From contig NZ_CP124543.1 in assembly GCF_029953635.1 (NCBI RefSeq), positions 3,575,455 to 3,639,454 of the forward strand: a stretch of 64,000 nucleotides of DNA, written 5' to 3'. Source of the stretch: Halotia branconii CENA392. GTDB lineage: Bacteria > Cyanobacteriota > Cyanobacteriia > Cyanobacteriales > Nostocaceae. The notes beneath the pieces are model-generated. The model was not told the DNA's origin, did no database searches, and worked only from the letters and a program-made list of their open reading frames with translations. Positions 53,050-61,370 of the stretch are shown here, piece after piece; the stretch's first letter is position 1; the number at the start of each line of letters is the position of its first letter. The position numbers and the translations under genes were made by a program.

Positions 53050-53559
53050 ATGCATCGGATTTTAATATTTGGTAATTCCGGTTCTGGAAAAAGCACTCTT
53101 GCAAATAAACTTGGTAAAGACTTAGAGATTCCAATTCTTGATCTCGATACTATCGTTTGGGAACCCAATCAAATTGCCATACGCCGTTCTCACGCCGATG
53201 CGGCTAAAGATTTACAAGACTTTATCGACAATAATATTTCTTGGATAATTGAAGGCTGTTACAGTACTTTAATTGAAATTGCGATCGCATTCTCAACTGA
53301 AATCTATTTTCTCAATCCCGGCATTAATAAGTGTCTTGAAAATAACCGCAATCGTCCTTGGGAACCACATAAATTTAAATCAGCTGAGGAACAGGCGCAA
53401 ACATTCGAGTTTCTTCAAAATTGGATTCAACAATATGAAGAACGCGATGATGAATTTGGTTATTTATCCCATCGCTCAATATTTAATCAGTATAATGGTC
53501 AAAAATACGAAATAATTGACAACGAGATCCCCGACTTCTTTAAGAAGTCGGGGATCTAA
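53050..53559 (+). CDS. P-loop kinase-like protein with repeat-derived C-terminus
   Basis: A 169-residue nucleotide-kinase-fold protein (adenylate or shikimate-kinase-like, as in so-called topology modulation proteins). The P-loop GNSGSGKST is at 8-16 and the next strand is PILDLDTIVWEP. The LID region NRNRPWEP lies near 98. The last ~11 residues (EIPDFFKKSGI) and the TAA come entirely from the 33-nt palindrome, copy 3. The natural C-terminus is therefore replaced or extended. Substrate unknown. The stop overlaps the stop of the convergent cbiO gene. Confidence 0.72.
   Translation: MHRILIFGNSGSGKSTLANKLGKDLEIPILDLDTIVWEPNQIAIRRSHADAAKDLQDFIDNNISWIIEGCYSTLIEIAIAFSTEIYFLNPGINKCLENNRNRPWEPHKFKSAEEQAQTFEFLQNWIQQYEERDDEFGYLSHRSIFNQYNGQKYEIIDNEIPDFFKKSGI
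53525..53557. repeat. 33-nt palindromic repeat, copy 3 (coding)
   Basis: Perfect palindrome with arm AGATCCCCGACTTCTT around one T. On the plus strand it encodes the kinase C-terminus; the first base of the kinase TAA is its last base, and it reaches into the cbiO stop codon. Confidence 0.9.
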
Positions 53560-54383
53560 ATAATAGTTCTATTTAATATCTTATTTTGGACTCGTTGTTT
53601 AACTGATTCATCTTCAGAAGATAATCCATAATATAATATTTCATATATCAATGGTATTCCTAATTCTAACTCTAATAACAGGTCATGTTGCAAAAACACA
53701 TCCTGGGGTTGACCTTCTAGTACTAATCGTCCTTCGTGCATCACAAAAACCCAATCTGCCCACCGATAGACTAAATCTAAATCATGGGTTGCCATTACTA
53801 AAGTAGTTCCATTTTGATGAATTTTTTTTAGAGTTGCTATCAAATTACGAGTATGTTTTACGTCTAAATAAGCGGTAGGTTCATCCAACACCAATAGTTC
53901 TGGTTGTAACACCATCACATCTGCTATAGAAACTCGCTTTTTTTGTCCTAAACTCAAATGATGCACTGGTCTTTCGGCTAAAGTAGTCAACCCAAATTCA
54001 ACTAATGCTTGCTCTACTCGGTCTTTAATTTCGGATACTGGTAAACCCAAATTACATAAACCGTAAGATATATCTTCTTCAACAGTAGAAGCTACTAATT
54101 GTTGTTCTGGGTCTTGAAATACCAAACCAACTTTTTGCCGTAATTGACTAAGATAATTCCGGTTATAATTTAACGGTTCACCACGCCAACGGACAATGCC
54201 AGAATTAGGTTTGTATAGACCATTAGCTAATAATAATAGTGTCGTTTTACCACAACCATTTTGACCAATTAGCGCACATCTTTTACCTAACGGAATCTTT
54301 AATGTTAGATTATTCAAAGCCAATTGTTGTGCGCCTGAATAGGTGTAATATACCTGCTCAAATTCGAGTAAATATTCCTGCAT
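53556..54383 (-). CDS. cbiO: Cobalt ECF transporter ATPase CbiO
   Basis: A 275-residue ABC ATPase of the energy-coupling-factor type. Walker A GQNGCGKTT (about 39-47), Q-loop VGLVFQDPEQQL, signature LSLGQKKRVSIADVM and Walker B LLVLDEPTAYLD. It powers CbiMNQ. Last gene of cbiMNQO, overlapping cbiQ by 26 bp. The C-terminal end faces the kinase gene, and their stops overlap. Confidence 0.93.
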   Translation of the reverse strand: MQEYLLEFEQVYYTYSGAQQLALNNLTLKIPLGKRCALIGQNGCGKTTLLLLANGLYKPNSGIVRWRGEPLNYNRNYLSQLRQKVGLVFQDPEQQLVASTVEEDISYGLCNLGLPVSEIKDRVEQALVEFGLTTLAERPVHHLSLGQKKRVSIADVMVLQPELLVLDEPTAYLDVKHTRNLIATLKKIHQNGTTLVMATHDLDLVYRWADWVFVMHEGRLVLEGQPQDVFLQHDLLLELELGIPLIYEILYYGLSSEDESVKQRVQNKILNRTII

Positions 54384-55170
54384 TCCGCCAAAAATCCAAT
54401 CCTATTAATACTACACAGCCGAAAATAGCTTCGATGATATATCGTAATTGAGGACGATAGCGACGAGGATGCCAAACTCGAAATTCACTGACAAAACCCC
54501 GTGCTTCCAGTCCCAGAGAAAACTGACTATATCGTTGTAAGGTTCGCTGTAATAGTTGCCCGATTAGTAATGCTAAACTTTTCATACCAATAGCAACAGT
54601 GCGGTAGCCACCACGAGAATTTTGTGCTGTCCACAATTCACTGGCTGTATTCAGCAGAATGAAAATAAACCGATACATTAGTAATAACAAATCAGTTAAA
54701 AGCACTGGAAATCGTAAGTAACGCAAAGTTTGTAATAGCTCTGTGAAAGGGACAGTTAACATGAGAAAATATAAGCAAGAAACAGAGGCTAATGCTCTAG
54801 TTAAAATTTCCAATGCTTGGATACTGCCACTATGACTAATATAAATATAGAAGTGTCCGAGAGTTAGTCCATACCAAGAATCTAATTTTACGCTTTGTAA
54901 ATCAGGAATCGCAACTCCATTTACTATCAGGGCTGGTAAACTTGTCAAACAAAAAACTATCGTGAACATTAACAATCGAAAATAAACACCAGCCGGGATT
55001 CTGGCATAAATCACCGTCCAAGCACTCATCCAAAGCGCCATCAAAATTTGCACAAATGGATGGGTAACAAGGGAAATAGCAAGGGTAGTAAATGCAAAAA
55101 TCAGTTTATGTTCTGGTGGTAATCTTCGCAGTCGATTAGTATAAGCTAAAGTGTCTAATTGCAGACTCAT
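54358..55170 (-). CDS. cbiQ: Cobalt ECF transporter transmembrane protein CbiQ
   Basis: A 270-residue membrane protein of the ECF-T family with five or six helices. The second Ala-Arg-Gly-type coupling motif is seen in GLEARGFVSEF (about 217). It couples CbiO to the CbiMN substrate part. Overlaps cbiN by 4 bp (ATGA-type) and cbiO by 26 bp. Confidence 0.92.
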   Translation of the reverse strand: MSLQLDTLAYTNRLRRLPPEHKLIFAFTTLAISLVTHPFVQILMALWMSAWTVIYARIPAGVYFRLLMFTIVFCLTSLPALIVNGVAIPDLQSVKLDSWYGLTLGHFYIYISHSGSIQALEILTRALASVSCLYFLMLTVPFTELLQTLRYLRFPVLLTDLLLLMYRFIFILLNTASELWTAQNSRGGYRTVAIGMKSLALLIGQLLQRTLQRYSQFSLGLEARGFVSEFRVWHPRRYRPQLRYIIEAIFGCVVLIGLDFWRNAGIFTRI

Positions 55171-55469
55171 TCTTCATGTTTTTGTTGTTGGGAACGTCCT
55201 TTATACAACCCAATTGCATAACCAACTACTCCTGCACCCAAAGCTGCTTGCGAAGCAAATAATAAGCTTGCTATTTCCCCACTAGCTGGTTCAAAAAATG
55301 ATTTAAACCAGGGTTTATATCCAGGTTGGATTTCAGCAATTGCTTCTTGTGCTTTGCTATCAGCACCGCCAAATTCCGCACCCCGCACAAATATTAACGG
55401 TGCAACTGCTAAAGCTAAGACAGCTACTACCAACAGCCAGTTACTCAACCCTTTTTTAGACTGATTCAT
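55167..55469 (-). CDS. cbiN: Cobalt transport protein CbiN
   Basis: A 100-residue protein with two helices (about 9-28 and 60-85) around a periplasmic loop, the usual CbiN topology and size. It contains [19 protein letters not shown]. CbiN is the accessory subunit that makes CbiM active for Co2+. Overlaps cbiM by 14 bp and cbiQ by 4 bp. Confidence 0.92.
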   Translation of the reverse strand: MNQSKKGLSNWLLVVAVLALAVAPLIFVRGAEFGGADSKAQEAIAEIQPGYKPWFKSFFEPASGEIASLLFASQAALGAGVVGYAIGLYKGRSQQQKHEE

Positions 55470-56235
55470 TTCTTTGAGGTTCCCGTTTGATTAATTTCAG
55501 CAATTCTAACTCTTGAGGATTATAAGATTGCAGCCAGTTCCACACTAATACAGTTAGTAATCCTTCACTAATTGCTAAGGGAACTTGAGTTATGGCAAAA
55601 ATTCCGGCAAACTTGATAAATGAAGCGAAAAACCCACCAACAGGTGCAGGAAAAGCTAAGGCGAGTTGGATAGAAGTGATAATATAGGTAAGTAAATCTG
55701 CGATCGCAGCTGCTAGAAATATCGCGATTTTTTCTTTACCACCCAACTTGATTGTTAAATTATATATCCAGTAAGCTGCAAATGGCCCAGCGATCGCCAT
55801 CGAAAAAGCATTTGCCCCCAACGTCGTCAAGCCGCCATGCGCTAGTAATAAAGCTTGAAACAACAATACTAAGCTACCCAAAACCGACATAGTAAGGGGG
55901 CCAAACAGCACCGCACCTAACCCCGTTCCTGTAGGATGAGAACAACTGCCTGTAACAGAAGGGATTTTCAAGGCTGACAGTACGAAAGTGAAAGCACCAG
56001 CCAAGCCCAGGAGTAGTTTGAGTTGCGGGTTCGCTTGGGTAATGCGAGTCAGGCTACGCAATCCTAATATAAAAAATGGTAATGCCACAATCCACCAAAA
56101 AATTGCCCACTGCACTGGTAAAAAACCTTCCATAATGTGCATGGCATAAGCGGGTTTGGGTAAACCAACTACCAAGTAAAAACTGATAACTCCCATCAGG
56201 GTTAGACTGACTAACGCCTGTGTTTTTCTTTTCAT
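55456..56235 (-). CDS. cbiM: Cobalt ECF transporter substrate-binding CbiM
   Basis: A 259-residue membrane protein. A ~31-residue signal peptide ends near AYA, exposing the mature N-terminus MHIMEGFLP, whose Met-His coordinates Co2+ in the CbiM/NikM family. The later motif [16 protein letters not shown] (about 124-139) is also typical. It is first of cbiMNQO and lies directly behind a cobalamin riboswitch, which argues for cobalt over nickel. A GAGGT site precedes the ATG. No intrinsic terminator is seen between riboswitch and start, so control is probably translational. Confidence 0.94.
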   Translation of the reverse strand: MKRKTQALVSLTLMGVISFYLVVGLPKPAYAMHIMEGFLPVQWAIFWWIVALPFFILGLRSLTRITQANPQLKLLLGLAGAFTFVLSALKIPSVTGSCSHPTGTGLGAVLFGPLTMSVLGSLVLLFQALLLAHGGLTTLGANAFSMAIAGPFAAYWIYNLTIKLGGKEKIAIFLAAAIADLLTYIITSIQLALAFPAPVGGFFASFIKFAGIFAITQVPLAISEGLLTVLVWNWLQSYNPQELELLKLIKREPQRNESV

Positions 56236-56277
56236 AATCTGTACCTCGCAGATTTATGTAAATGAATTGATTATAGT

Positions 56278-56395
56278 CGGCGGGCATCCTGACTCACCTA
56301 TATTTGGGTTCACAGTTGCGGGACAGCGCCGGATTTACACCGGACTTTCCCCCTTGCGTCCGATGGCTGTTCCCCACCAGAACCGATTGGAGTCA
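56278..56395 (-). promoter_or_regulatory. Cobalamin riboswitch of cbiMNQO
   Basis: On the minus strand the aptamer shows the conserved blocks in order: GGGAA near the 5' side, GTCCGGTG, AATCCGGCGCTGTCCCGCAA, CTGTGA, and finally GAGTCAGGATGCCCGCC (the conserved T-CAGGA-GCC end). Adenosyl- or methylcobalamin binding should turn off the downstream cobalt transporter. Ends are estimated. Confidence 0.95.
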
Positions 56396-56483
56396 CTATA
56401 ACACCATTACTAATAAACTTGGTAAAGACTTGGGGATTCCTCTCATCGCTCAATAGACATCTTGGAAAACTATATAAGACTAG

Positions 56484-56607
56484 TGGTCTGTCAACCCAAA
56501 AATAACAGGTGGAGGCAGGCAGGGGAAGCAGGGGAAGCAGAGGAAGTAGGGGGAGAAAAGAACTGGGCTTTTTCACATTAATCCAGCAAAATTATCTTGA
56601 CAGAGTA
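56484..56607 (+). mobile_element. MITE-like element B, copy 2 (124 bp)
   Basis: Ends TGGTCTGTCAA and TTGACAGAGTA with CTAG directly on both sides (56480-56483, 56608-56611). Same length and nearly the same interior as copy 1 in the EAL gene, which has GTAG on both sides. The different flanks in the two copies show that the 4-bp repeats are duplicated target, not element. Confidence 0.88.
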
Positions 56608-56639
56608 CTAGTATTTAATTTGTGAAAATTGAGAGCCTC

Positions 56640-56672
56640 AGATCCCCGACTTCTTTGAGAAGTCGGGGATCT
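56640..56672. repeat. 33-nt palindromic repeat, copy 4
   Basis: Perfect arms AGATCCCCGACTTCT around a TTG centre. Confidence 0.9.
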
Positions 56673-56919
56673 TGTTGTTCGTGAATGATTTAGGACTGTT
56701 ATAGAGGTAATTATTACGTAAATGCCAAAATTGAAAATTGATTTACTAATTAAGCAAGCATAATTACTTACATTAATATAATGCTAACCTCTTGAATGTT
56801 TAAGAATTACCTGAAAATAACGCAACTAAATTTTTAGCAGATTCTCAGCTTAAACTAATTTTGTTAATAGTAGAAAGCTTTAAATTATTTTTAAAGATGC
56901 ATTTGAGAATATTAAAGCC

Positions 56920-57381
56920 ATGAAATTTAAGCATTTAGCCATTCTAGCGATCGCTACTGTTTTTACTATAAATCTGACAAAACAAGCAAGTTCTAATCCG
57001 CCAGCAACTCAAACGCCTGTAGCTAGTCTATTTGCAGCATCAATGTCAATGGCTGAGTCTGGAAAGTTCCAGTCTGGAGAACACCCTACCCAAGGAACAG
57101 TTAAAGTGATCGCTGAACAAGGAAAACGCTATTTAGAGTTTGATCAGAGTTTTCAAACAGATTCAGGCCCTGATTTATTTGTTATTTTATATCGCTCAGA
57201 TGCACCGCCAATAACTGGGATTAAAGAAAAAGATTATGTCAGCATTGCTCGTTTAAAAAGTATCAAGGGTACTCAACGTTATGCCTTACCTGATAATCTG
57301 AAGTTAGCAGAATTTAAATCTGTAGCGATCTGGTGTCGCCAATTTAATGCTACTTTTGGCTATGCTTCTTTGAAAGGATGA
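56920..57381 (+). CDS. Exported DM13 domain protein
   Basis: A 153-residue protein. A signal peptide (about 1-26) is followed by a DM13 domain (about 46-152) with SGKFQSGEHPTQGTVKVI, FQTDSGPDLFVILYRS and the conserved Cys in SVAIWCRQFNATFGYA. DM13 domains are predicted to take part in electron transfer through that Cys, from work on metazoan and bacterial proteins; biochemical proof is limited. It starts a co-directional set with a DUF4079 membrane protein (31 bp downstream) and a histidine kinase (GTGA overlap after that), so a signalling or redox module is inferred. Confidence 0.85.
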   Translation: MKFKHLAILAIATVFTINLTKQASSNPPATQTPVASLFAASMSMAESGKFQSGEHPTQGTVKVIAEQGKRYLEFDQSFQTDSGPDLFVILYRSDAPPITGIKEKDYVSIARLKSIKGTQRYALPDNLKLAEFKSVAIWCRQFNATFGYASLKG

Positions 57382-57412
57382 AATTTATTTATTATTTAGT
57401 CAAAGGTTTGAT

Positions 57413-58132
57413 ATGGAAATAGCAGATTTTTTGGGGCTTTTACATCCAGCGATCGCAGTTATTTTTGTCTTTCCATTAATTGGTAATGTAGTCAATTTTG
57501 CTTGGCAAACACGTCAACGTCGTTTGCAAAATTTAGCTGGAGGTAAAAGTAAAATTCCTCCAGTAGTTGGCAAAGAACACAAACAATTAGGTGAATGGCT
57601 TACAGGTGCAATTGTCGGATTAGTCTTACTTGGATTAGCTTACCCAATTGGTAAAAATATTTTGCACAATCAATTGTGGAATCAAGCTACTTTTCAAGTT
57701 GCATTTATTCTGCTGATGTTTATTTTAACCATTGCTGCATTAGTGTTACTTTATCGAGCAAAAAAACGAGTATGGCGGGCAGTTTTTGCAACTTTAACTG
57801 GTGCTGGTTTAATAATTATCGGTTGTCAAGATGGAGTATTTCGTCGTACAAATGAATGGTACTGGTCACACTATTATATTGGGATAACCGCAGCTTTGTT
57901 GATGATTTTTTCTTTAGCGATTGTACAAGATATTTATCAAGATAGATCTAATCGCTGGCGAACTGTGCATACAATTTTGAACTGTATTGCTTTATTATTA
58001 TTTATCGGGCAAGGAATGACAGGAACGCGAGACTTACTAGAAATTCCCCTGAGTTGGCAAGAACAATACATTTATAAATGTGATTTTGTCAATAAAACTT
58101 GTCCGACAATCAACCCCCAAGCGCCAAAGTGA
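57413..58132 (+). CDS. DUF4079 membrane protein, b561-like histidines
   Basis: A 239-residue protein with five to six helices. Histidines lie at or near helix ends in LLHPAIAV (about 11), VGKEHKQLGEW (about 59), YWSHYYIGIT (about 152) and RTVHTILNC (about 187). A four-helix, His-rich layout resembles cytochrome b561-type heme proteins, though DUF4079 has no proven cofactor. It follows the DM13 gene by 31 bp, and its TGA overlaps the kinase GTG. Heme binding and a role as an electron path between DM13 and the kinase are inference. Confidence 0.82.
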   Translation: MEIADFLGLLHPAIAVIFVFPLIGNVVNFAWQTRQRRLQNLAGGKSKIPPVVGKEHKQLGEWLTGAIVGLVLLGLAYPIGKNILHNQLWNQATFQVAFILLMFILTIAALVLLYRAKKRVWRAVFATLTGAGLIIIGCQDGVFRRTNEWYWSHYYIGITAALLMIFSLAIVQDIYQDRSNRWRTVHTILNCIALLLFIGQGMTGTRDLLEIPLSWQEQYIYKCDFVNKTCPTINPQAPK

Positions 58133-59589
58133 ATCAAATCAGCAAAATTTGGTCTAAAATTGACCCTTTTTCATTACGAGTACGCTTAACAGTCGGTGTT
58201 GCTGGGGTTTCAGCTTTGGGGTTAGGTAGCCTCGCTATTTGGACAAGCTGGAAAATGCAGCAAATTTTAATTAACGATCATAAACTGAATGTTGAACAAA
58301 TTGCCGAACGTTTACCCCGCGATGTGCAACTGTATAGCGAAATCATGCCACCATCAACTGGGTTACAAAAAGCAATTAATAATTTAACAACTACCAATAC
58401 ATATTTATGGATCAAAAGTTCCGATCATCAAATTATCGCACAATCTCCAAACTGGAATCAGTTATCTCAGACAACAAGCACTAAGTTAATGTCTTTAACT
58501 GAGATGTCGGTTAAACCCCAAGTAGCAAAAGTTAACCAACGTTATTTTGTGTTATGTAGTAGTGCATTACCAATACAAGATCAGACATTAGGAAAATTGT
58601 TTGTAGTTCAAGATGTTACCAGTGAACAAACAATTTTTTTAGTCATAGTGCGGTATTTGGGAATTGGCAGTATTTTAGCAATTATCACAATTTCTGTAGC
58701 GATCGCATTTTATATTAAACGTTCTTTGCAACCTCTGCGTCAGTTAAGTCAAATGACACAAGTCATTTCCTTAGCCGATTTAGGACAAGCGCAAATTTAT
58801 TTAGATAATGCACCTAGCGAAGTTAAAGAACTAGCTAAAACCTTCAATATGATGTTATCTCGCCTGTCCCAATCTTGGGAACAAGAGCGACAATTTGTGA
58901 GTAATGTTTCTCACGAACTACGTACACCATTAACTATAGTACATGGTTACTTGCAAAGTGTATTACGTCGGCAAAAAAACTTAACCCCAGCCCAACAAGA
59001 AGCTTTAGAAACTGCGGCTTTGGAAGCGGAACGCACCATCCGGCTATTACAGCATTTACTAGATTTAGCACGAGCAGATAGTGGTCATTTACATCTGCGG
59101 ATGGAACCTTGTGTGTTGAATGACTTAGTTGCAGAAGTTGTCAACATGGCAGAAAAATATAGCGATCGCACAATCAAAATTGAGTCTACTACAAAATCAA
59201 TAGAGGTAAGAACAGACTACAATCGTCTGAAACAAGTATTATTAAATTTAATTGATAATGCTGTTAAGTATTCCGAAGCTGATACACCCGTAATTGTCAA
59301 ATTAAATCAGCAAGGAGAAGAGGCAATCATTGAAGTTTGCGATCAAGGTTGTGGTATACCTTTACAAGAACAATCGCGGATTTTTGAACGATTTTATCGT
59401 ATTGATGAAGCTCGCGATCGCTCTACCGGGGGTTATGGATTAGGATTGTCGATTGTTAAAACATTTGTAGAGGGTATGGGTGGTACTGTGACGGTGCGTA
59501 GCCGTACAACAACTTATCATCAGACATCGCGCTTAAATAAAGGAAGCGTATTTACAATCACTTTGCCAGCCTGCTCATTACTAGAATAA
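58129..59589 (+). CDS. Membrane sensor histidine kinase (HAMP)
   Basis: About 486 residues from the GTG at 58129, which overlaps the DUF4079 stop as GTGA; a TTG at 58099 is also open but less likely. TM1 (about 17-38) and TM2 (about 175-200) enclose a ~135-residue extracytoplasmic sensor region. HAMP (about 200-250), HisKA with FVSNVSHELRTPLTIV and HATPase_c with LLNLIDNAVKYSE, DQGCGIP and GGYGLGLSIVK follow. No cognate response regulator is next to it on this strand, so its output is unknown. Coupled translation ties it to the DM13-DUF4079 pair. Confidence 0.9.
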   Translation: MNQISKIWSKIDPFSLRVRLTVGVAGVSALGLGSLAIWTSWKMQQILINDHKLNVEQIAERLPRDVQLYSEIMPPSTGLQKAINNLTTTNTYLWIKSSDHQIIAQSPNWNQLSQTTSTKLMSLTEMSVKPQVAKVNQRYFVLCSSALPIQDQTLGKLFVVQDVTSEQTIFLVIVRYLGIGSILAIITISVAIAFYIKRSLQPLRQLSQMTQVISLADLGQAQIYLDNAPSEVKELAKTFNMMLSRLSQSWEQERQFVSNVSHELRTPLTIVHGYLQSVLRRQKNLTPAQQEALETAALEAERTIRLLQHLLDLARADSGHLHLRMEPCVLNDLVAEVVNMAEKYSDRTIKIESTTKSIEVRTDYNRLKQVLLNLIDNAVKYSEADTPVIVKLNQQGEEAIIEVCDQGCGIPLQEQSRIFERFYRIDEARDRSTGGYGLGLSIVKTFVEGMGGTVTVRSRTTTYHQTSRLNKGSVFTITLPACSLLE

Positions 59590-60762
59590 TTAAACAAATT
59601 GCAATGGTAATGTCACTGTCACCGTTGTACCAATATTTTGCTGACTTTCTATTTGAATCTCACCCCCATGTAAATCCACACACCTTTTAACAATCGCCAG
59701 TCCTAAACCTGTACCTTGAATCCGACCTACATTACTGGCGCGATAGAAACTTTGAAATAGATTAGATTGGTCTTTTTGGGGAATGCCTACTCCTTGGTCT
59801 TGAACCTGGAAAGTTGCAATACCATTATTGCAGTTTAAATCAAATTTAATATAACTTGGTTGAGGAGAATACTTAATCGCATTAGAAAGTAAATTGGTTA
59901 AGATACAAGTTAGTAAGTCTTCATCCATTTGGACGTGGTTACATTCACCTTGAACAGTAAAACTAATGGTGTGATGACTACCCGTCCTCATTTGAAAAAT
60001 GTCGGCAATTTCGCTACAGAAGTTTTCTAAATGCAAAGGTGCAGGGTTATATTCTAATTTGGCAGCTTCAGTTTTACTCAAAAACAATATCTCATCTAAA
60101 AGCTGAAGCATTTGCTTAATAGCATTTTGAACCCGCTCAAAATATTTCGTTCGTTGTTCTGGGGTTAATTCTGCATTATTATATTCGAGAATTTCTAAAG
60201 CCGTGCGAATTGTGGTCATTGGGTTACGAAATTCATGAGAAACCATAGCCACAAAATTTGACTTGAGTTCGTTGAGTTCTTGTTCTTTCGCTAATGCATG
60301 ACGGCTACGTTCTTCAGTCTCCCGTAGCTTGTTGAGAATATCTCCCCGTTCAATGGCATAACGTGCAGCCCGCACTAACAGTTGCATAGTAATTTGATCT
60401 TTAACAAGATAGTCTTGTGCGCCTTCTGCCAAGGCTTGCAGTGCCAACTGTTGATCATCAAGCCCTGTTAAGACTACGACTGGAATGTCTGGTATTTCTG
60501 CCTGATATTCTTTCAACGTGTCTAGTCCTGTAGAGTCTGGCAGGCTAAGATCTAACAAGACTACATCAAATCTGCGTTGCTTGACATTTTGAGTTTGAGA
60601 ATCATCAGGTATAAATATAGGGTTTTCTAAACTAATATTAATCGCCTCAGATAGTCGCTCAACATGTGTCATCTGCCATTCTTCTTGATCTGCACGCATA
60701 AATATTTGATGTAGCAGTCTGGCATCAGTAGGGCTATCTTCTACCAGTAGAATGTGAATCAT
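59590..60762 (-). CDS. Receiver-histidine kinase hybrid protein
   Basis: A 390-residue protein with an N-terminal receiver domain (about 1-140; phospho-Asp in DVVLLDLSLPDSTG, Lys in YLVKDQ), a short coiled linker, HisKA (FVAMVSHEFRNPMTTI, about 175) and HATPase_c (LLSNAIKYSPQ, GVGIP, GTGLGLAIVKR). Receiver-first hybrids usually take a phosphate from an upstream kinase and pass it on. It is last in a set with the Rcp1-like regulator (108 bp upstream) and the CHASE3/PAS kinase. Its stop abuts the convergent kinase gene with no spacer. Confidence 0.9.
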   Translation of the reverse strand: MIHILLVEDSPTDARLLHQIFMRADQEEWQMTHVERLSEAINISLENPIFIPDDSQTQNVKQRRFDVVLLDLSLPDSTGLDTLKEYQAEIPDIPVVVLTGLDDQQLALQALAEGAQDYLVKDQITMQLLVRAARYAIERGDILNKLRETEERSRHALAKEQELNELKSNFVAMVSHEFRNPMTTIRTALEILEYNNAELTPEQRTKYFERVQNAIKQMLQLLDEILFLSKTEAAKLEYNPAPLHLENFCSEIADIFQMRTGSHHTISFTVQGECNHVQMDEDLLTCILTNLLSNAIKYSPQPSYIKFDLNCNNGIATFQVQDQGVGIPQKDQSNLFQSFYRASNVGRIQGTGLGLAIVKRCVDLHGGEIQIESQQNIGTTVTVTLPLQFV

Positions 60763-60870
60763 GATTTTTTCTATCAGATACGGTTATTTAAGTTTGCTTA
60801 ACTCTCACTTGATTTCTATTTGTTAGAAAGTACTTCATCTGCTGATTTACAAGCGAAATTGTTAAACCTA

Positions 60871-61332
60871 TTAATCTGGTGGAAGGGCTACTGCTGCTAA
60901 CCAAAAATCTTTAATTAAATGCACAACTTGAATGAACTGATAAACATCTAGGGGTTTTGTGACATAGCAATTAGCACTAAGATTATAAGAACGGAGGATG
61001 TCCTGTTCATCAGTTGAAGTTGTAAGTACGACAACAGGAATACATTTGAGATTTGGATTTGATTTGATTTCTGTTAAGACTTCGCGCCCATCCATTCCTG
61101 GCAAATTTAAATCGAGCAAAATTAAGTCTGGACGAGGTGCATCAGCAAACTCTCCTTGCTGTTGTAGGTAATTTATCGCAGTTTCACCATCTTCAACCCA
61201 GTGCAAATTGTTAGCGATTTTGGCATTGAGAAAGCCTTTGATGGTGAGGTTCGCATCGCTAGGCGAATCTTCAATTAAAAGAATTTCAATATGTCGGAAT
61301 GACTGATTATTAACCATGCAGTTACTAAGCAT
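60871..61332 (-). CDS. Rcp1-like single-domain response regulator
   Basis: A 153-residue receiver-only protein. Acidic pair in [13 protein letters not shown], phospho-Asp in [19 protein letters not shown], Thr in [13 protein letters not shown] and Lys in CYVTKPLD. The extended form is typical of the cyanobacterial phytochrome partners Rcp1. It lies between two kinases and probably shuttles phosphate between them. A second ATG at 61317 is possible. Confidence 0.92.
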   Translation of the reverse strand: MLSNCMVNNQSFRHIEILLIEDSPSDANLTIKGFLNAKIANNLHWVEDGETAINYLQQQGEFADAPRPDLILLDLNLPGMDGREVLTEIKSNPNLKCIPVVVLTTSTDEQDILRSYNLSANCYVTKPLDVYQFIQVVHLIKDFWLAAVALPPD

Positions 61333-61370
61333 TTATTAGATTGATATAAAACTCACAACTATAAGGTAAC

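Larger units (their letters stand above)
56396..56919. other. Divergent spacer with MITE-like element B and palindrome
   Basis: The promoter of cbiMNQO must lie just upstream of the riboswitch (about 56400-56475). MITE-like element B copy 2 occupies 56484-56607 and the 33-nt palindrome copy 4 occupies 56640-56672. The last ~240 bp are AT-rich and precede the DM13 gene. No gene. Confidence 0.6.

Noticed and set aside
56310-56576. Minus-strand open frame of 88 residues
   Set aside because: It overlies the cobalamin riboswitch and element B and has repeat-type composition (PLLPLLPLLPLP).
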